Below, piece after piece: positions 60,443 to 64,000 of a stretch of DNA of 64,000 bases. The position numbers were made by a program, and so were the translations under genes. Origin of the DNA: Heterobilharzia americana (lineage: Eukaryota; Platyhelminthes; Trematoda; Strigeidida; Schistosomatidae); the NCBI GenBank assembly GCA_944470555.2, contig OX104127.1, positions 47,048,934-47,112,933 on the forward strand, written 5' to 3'. Numbering within the stretch: position 1 is the stretch's first letter; the number at the start of each line of letters is the position of its first letter. The notes below the pieces were generated by a model. It worked only from the letters and a program-made list of their open reading frames with translations, was not told the origin of the DNA and ran no database searches.

Positions 60443-61242
60443 TCACCAGCTTCCTTGAAGGCTTTTAACTTGATTTGGAAGGTTCCTTGTACTAGACAGT
60501 GAGTGGTGTGAGCCTACATCTGCTCCTCTTCTTGACCTTGTGTTAAGTAGACTGCGTCTCCATTTTCTTGAGATTGAGATAAAGTCGATTTGATTTTTAG
60601 TGTGTCCACCTGGTGAACTGGAATCCATGTCGCTTTGTGGATATCCTTGTGCCTGAACACACTGCCTCCAATCACCAAATCGTTGGATGCGCAGAATTCT
60701 GCAAACAATTCTCCATTCTCGTTCATCACTTCACCGAGTGCTTCTTGACCCATGGTTAGTTCTCTTCCTGTGTTGTCCCCTCCCAGTTTGGCATTCATGT
60801 CGCCCATTACAATTTTGATATCTTGTCCAGTGTTGATTGAAGTTGTCTGTAGAATTCCTCCTCCTTCTCTCGCTTTGCATTATTTGTAGGTGCATAGCAT
60901 TGGATGATTGTGACCTTCCTTCCTTTTGAGTTGAATCTTGCTGTCATGATCCTGATACTGGAGAAGATTGGTTCCCACTGCATGAGAGCCTTCGATGCTC
61001 TTGAGGACATCATGATAGCGACTCCATAACTCAATGTGCTCGTGGTTGTCGTCTGGGTGACCGGAGTAGATTATTGATTCTCCAGTTGACAGTTTGGAGA
61101 GTCCACTCCCATTCCATCTGCTTTCGCAAATCCCAAGCACTTCGATGTGATGCCTTCCTATCTCCTTTGCAATCTGGGCTGCCTTGCTGGGTTCAAACAT
61201 CGTACGGACATTCCATGTCCCCACGTTTACTTTCGCTTTCAT
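60443..61242 (-). pseudogene. RTE copy C endonuclease domain, broken
   Basis: Four pieces in shifting registers. 60880-61242: MKAKVNVGTWNVRTM, IEVLGICESRWNGSG (Glu as metal-ligand candidate), IIYSGHPDD. 60807-61034: VTIIQCYAPTN, the conserved YAPT strand. 60514-60807: GDMNAKLGG, the Asp/Asn motif of the catalytic core, then NGELFAEFCASNDLVIGG. 60443-60628: NQIDFISISRKWRRSL and RRGADVGSHHSL. The last would normally read GADVGSDHH; the Asp of the catalytic Asp-His pair is not there, and copy A shows the same Ser-His-His-Ser. Function: nicking target DNA for target-primed reverse transcription. This copy is inactive. Confidence 0.9.
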
Positions 61243-61495
61243 AGAGGGAGAGAAGACACATCGGCCAATTGGCTTCCCGAAGGCAGGCTTTCACCAACTG
61301 GCGTCATTTCGCCTCTCCGATTCCAGCGGGGAATAAGTTTGTTTTCATTTTTTATATTTTGTTTGTGCTTTGAAGTTTCTTTAGCGGTTAGATTTGTTTT
61401 ACGGGGTAGGGTTGCTAGCCGTATGCCCAACCTTCCCTCTTTACCCGCGCTTAGGACCGGCTAGTAACTAGTGAACTAGTTAACCAGGCGAGGTT
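61243..61495 (-). other. 5' leader of RTE copy C
   Basis: Starts with a near-palindromic TAACTAGTTCACTAGTTA block (about 61465-61482), also present at the 5' end of copy A. A reading frame at 61239-61430 gives ATLPRKTNLTAKETSKHKQ and IPRWNRRGEMTPVGES. Copy A keeps recognisable parts of it (TAKETSKH, IPRWNRR), so the leader may once have been translated upstream of, or fused to, the endonuclease. It may also carry the internal promoter expected of RTE elements; none can be pinpointed. Confidence 0.6.
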
Positions 61496-61507
61496 AAATA
61501 ATGAAAA
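61496..61507. repeat. Right target-site duplication of RTE copy C
   Basis: AAATAATGAAAA, identical to 58228-58239, joined to the 5' end of the element. Confidence 0.88.
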
Positions 61508-62539
61508 ATAGTTAACGTTTATCCCATCGAAATATCGGACTAATCTATTCATGTTTACCTTCTGAATGAGGAAAGCATTACCCTTCGCCTGTGTCTTGTC
61601 TGTTGTTAAATTTTTTAACATGGCCTCTGCCTTAAGAAATAAAACTTAATTAGGAACAGGAACTCAAAGTATAGGTTTGAATTTAAAAAATCCAATGAGT
61701 TCTAAATATGGATATTCTTATAGTAGTGATGAATCATGTCTAAGAACGGAAAAAAATAATGAGAATTTTATTCGCAATAGGACTCGTCAACTGGATGTAC
61801 CTGACTGACGAGGAATGATGCTGTTTTACTAGTGATTCAGATCTAATACCTTGTCTTTTAAGCATCAGAAAGCTGTCCAATAGGCTATGGCGTTACAATA
61901 GGGACTTTTATCCTCTGGATATAGTTACATGTAATAGTTTTTAACTTCACCTCGTTTATCAGCAAGAGGTAGTGGATGATTAACCACATACGCACTTCTA
62001 TAAGGATACCTTGATTCTGCTGATGATCTGCCATTAGTATCAAACTAAAACTACCGGTTATAATGAGACATCCAAAGGCCATCTTTGTGACTAGTGGTTG
62101 ATGTCAATTCCATACAATCCACGACGTAGGAAGAGTGCTGTAAAATAAGCATACCTAGCAAAGTACATAGTGCACAAGATTTGGAATGTGAATTTAGACA
62201 ACAGAAGACTTTAAGACATTTTAATTAGTTAGTCCGAGATAGAAGTTCCTGGAGTTTCGGTGTTTCAGTTTAACTGAATTTCGTAGTTACAAAATAAAAA
62301 TTATTCTGAATTTGCTGGAAATGATTTGAAAATATATTCTGTAACTAGCACTTTATATGGCTGATAGTGACTAATGCAGACAACCATCACTTAATCCTTA
62401 GGACTATTTCCTCTAACCAACACAAGTAGAGCCAGAACAACAGTTTTAGCAGAACAGCATAAATTCATTTTATTTGCAGGTTTCTCATCAGCTGTTCCAC
62501 AACCCAAAACAATTTTGACATATATTTTGTGCATGTGAG
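61508..62539. other. AT-rich stretch with one SINE relic
   Basis: No gene recognised. A hammerhead SINE-like relic lies at 61765-61870 (listed separately). Confidence 0.5.
61765..61870 (-). mobile_element. Hammerhead SINE-like relic, family 1 (minus strand)
   Basis: On the minus strand: GTAAAACAGCATCATTCCTC, then GTCAGGTACATCCAGTTGAC then GAGTCCTATTGCGAATAAAA. This matches the segment upstream of, and the first half of, the family 1 hammerhead (ACATCCAGCTGATGAGTCC). The core reads TTGACGA and the second half is lost, so it is inactive. Confidence 0.6.
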
Positions 62540-62562
62540 TCAATTTGAAAGAAAATTAACAA

Positions 62563-62904
62563 GTGAACAAAAGTTCTCATAAAGTCGTTATGGATAAACA
62601 CGAATACGAAAGTAAACTCAAACCAATTCAGAATGACTCACCAAAATTTATAGTTGTCAGTTACAGAAAAAATGTGATTGAGGCTGCCAACGACGGGATT
62701 AGAAAGCAGTTTGCGCGGACTCGTAAAGAATACTTAGTTTACTTGATCCATAGTGACGTCAAACCATGAGGATCTTGCTTACTGTATCTATGCAAATTTA
62801 TGCATAAAGCGACTGTTACCTTGCAACACAAATTGTCTGGAGTAAACTCGAACTTTCACAAACTGACTTGTGTTTGTGCTGTCGACAGTCATCGTGTTTT
62901 ATAC
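62563..62904 (+). pseudogene. Penelope-like element fragment with internal stop
   Basis: The frame from 62563 has KVVMDKHEYESKLKPIQNDS then PKF, matching the VVMDKxEYxxKMxxLLxDxxKF segment near the start of Penelope-like reverse transcriptases. A TGA at 62767-62769 interrupts it, but the same frame goes on with LLYLCKFMHK and KLSGVNSNFHKL, which fit the next conserved blocks (LYGLPKxHK and RPILSxxNSxxHKLA). The next stop is at about 62905. Only a piece of the first reverse transcriptase blocks is left; no catalytic YADD box or GIY-YIG endonuclease follows. Schistosomes are known to carry Penelope-like elements. Assignment rests on recalled family consensus. Confidence 0.55.
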
Positions 62905-63105
62905 GCATCATAATCCATTCATGAACTTGCATTTTTACTCAACTGCATAACCTTGATATAACTAAATTATACTAGTCTTATTGTCTCAGCTAATATGTAT
63001 CATGCGACCTTTTCAAACAAATGTTATGTAACTGTTCTCTGCCAATTTCTGTCCAACTTCTGCTCTTGAATATCTTTCTACATATCGATAAATTGACCAC
63101 TTGTT

Positions 63106-63169
<64 letters not shown>

Positions 63170-64000
63170 GTTACTTCATATCAATGCTGTCTTTTTCTTC
63201 AAACAGATAACTTTGTGTCGAGTTGATCCATATATGCAAACATTTTGCATGAAATGATGCTGAAAATGTTTTAGGCTATGGAGTAATTGGTAGGAAACCT
63301 TAAAATAAAATGGATCCACGCTATCTTCCTAAAACTATTTTTCTTGCTGCGTTCAAAAGAATACATGTCATTATGCATTTTGTGTTTTTTTATATTTTAA
63401 TTAAGAAGAAATCCTAATTTGACCACTGAAAATGAACAGGTGGTCACAAAGAAGATAATTCATTTCGTTGACTCGATTTCATGGCTCTTCAAGCGTAGTT
63501 ATATAAGTGAAACGACGGACTGTCCTAAATGAGTTTTCGGTCTGAGATTTGACGCAATCGATAGATGTCCAGAAAGGAACTACATTGCGCAACACAATCC
63601 CTAGTTTGAATACGTTTCATAGAATGCATTAAAGGATGAGATTTGATTGCTGGTAGAACCATGTAAATAAACACAAATAAGTATGTAAATAAATAAAATA
63701 TAAAATTGAACACAAACAGAGGTACAGAGTGTCTGCTTAAAACCACGGTGAATGGTGTCTTACTTTGCTTTATTCCACAAATGATAGTTGGTTTACTCAC
63801 AATAAAATGAAAACATAATTATTTCACTGCTAGTTGAAACACTAGAATTTCTTTCGGGAATGAAGACCTCTTATGGATCAGGCTTCATTCCTTTAAACGT
63901 CATTGTCGGTTATATGTATACAATTTGGGGAACTATCTTGATGACTGTATATTCTTGTTTTCTCCCAAAGATGACCTGGTACTCTATTTAATGGTGATCA
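62905..64000. other. AT-rich right edge with an (AT)n tract
   Basis: No gene recognised. A minus-strand frame at 63525-63800 (91 residues) has a Phe/Tyr/Leu-rich stretch arising from TAAATAAA-like sequence at 63660-63710 and no recognisable domain. Confidence 0.45.
63108..63166. repeat. (AT)n dinucleotide microsatellite
   Basis: About 59 bp of uninterrupted AT repeat, the longest dinucleotide tract in the window. Likely to vary in length between individuals. Confidence 0.95.

Larger units (their letters stand above)
58240..61495 (-). mobile_element. RTE-type non-LTR retrotransposon, copy C (full length, recent, broken frame)
   Basis: About 3.26 kb on the minus strand between perfect 12-bp duplications, so both ends are defined: the 5' end at about 61495 (CCTCGCCTGGTTAACTAG) and the 3' end with (TAA)n plus an A-run at 58240-58256. 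The size fits the short, single-polyprotein RTE clade. Order: 5' leader of about 250 bp, endonuclease, linker, reverse transcriptase, C-terminal basic region. The protein frame is split into about eight pieces, so this copy cannot encode its own machinery. It could have been copied by proteins from an intact relative, or some frameshifts could be assembly errors. Confidence 0.96.

Overview
The window looks like a piece of nuclear genome from a blood fluke (Schistosomatidae, Schistosoma-like). Evidence: very AT-rich non-coding DNA; several short tRNA-derived elements carrying a hammerhead ribozyme of the type known from the schistosome Sm-alpha SINE-like family; three copies of an RTE-type non-LTR retrotransposon with schistosome-like protein motifs; and a Penelope-like reverse transcriptase scrap. 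The species cannot be settled from the sequence alone. I found no host protein-coding gene, tRNA or rRNA gene that I can support. Nearly everything recognisable is repetitive DNA.

Layout. 1-5526: a degenerate TTCA tetranucleotide satellite with higher-order structure; its open reading frames, rich in Phe-Ile-His-Ser, are by-products of the repeat. 5527-29033: AT-rich unique DNA dotted with hammerhead SINE-like elements (about 10.8-11.2, 13.9-14.1, 21.95-22.37, 23.98-24.2 and 26.25-26.54 kb), a tRNA-like repeat (7.65-7.93 kb), an (AT)n tract at 12.4 kb and scraps of two unnamed dispersed repeats. 29034-32336: a decayed, near full-length RTE-type element (copy A, minus strand). 32337-46234: more AT-rich DNA with hammerhead elements at 35.4, 36.9-37.1 and 40.45-40.8 kb and a possible relic at 44.5 kb. 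46248-46764: a 5'-truncated RTE copy (B) inside a perfect 13-bp target-site duplication. 46778-58227: a long stretch with nothing recognised. 58240-61495: an apparently full-length RTE copy (C) inside a perfect 12-bp target-site duplication, but with a broken reading frame. 61508-64000: a SINE relic, a Penelope-like fragment with an internal stop, and a second (AT)n tract.

Most interesting. (1) The hammerhead elements recur as head-to-head composites: a minus-strand ribozyme, an internal pol III promoter region and a plus-strand ribozyme, with inverted-repeat ends. One ribozyme (11120-11164) keeps every canonical core base, and another (35474-35515) differs only at the tolerant position 7. 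(2) RTE copies B and C are almost identical and share the same frameshift, yet both have perfect target-site duplications; this suggests that an already broken lineage was mobilised by proteins supplied in trans. (3) Two unnamed dispersed repeat families can be seen by comparing the window with itself.
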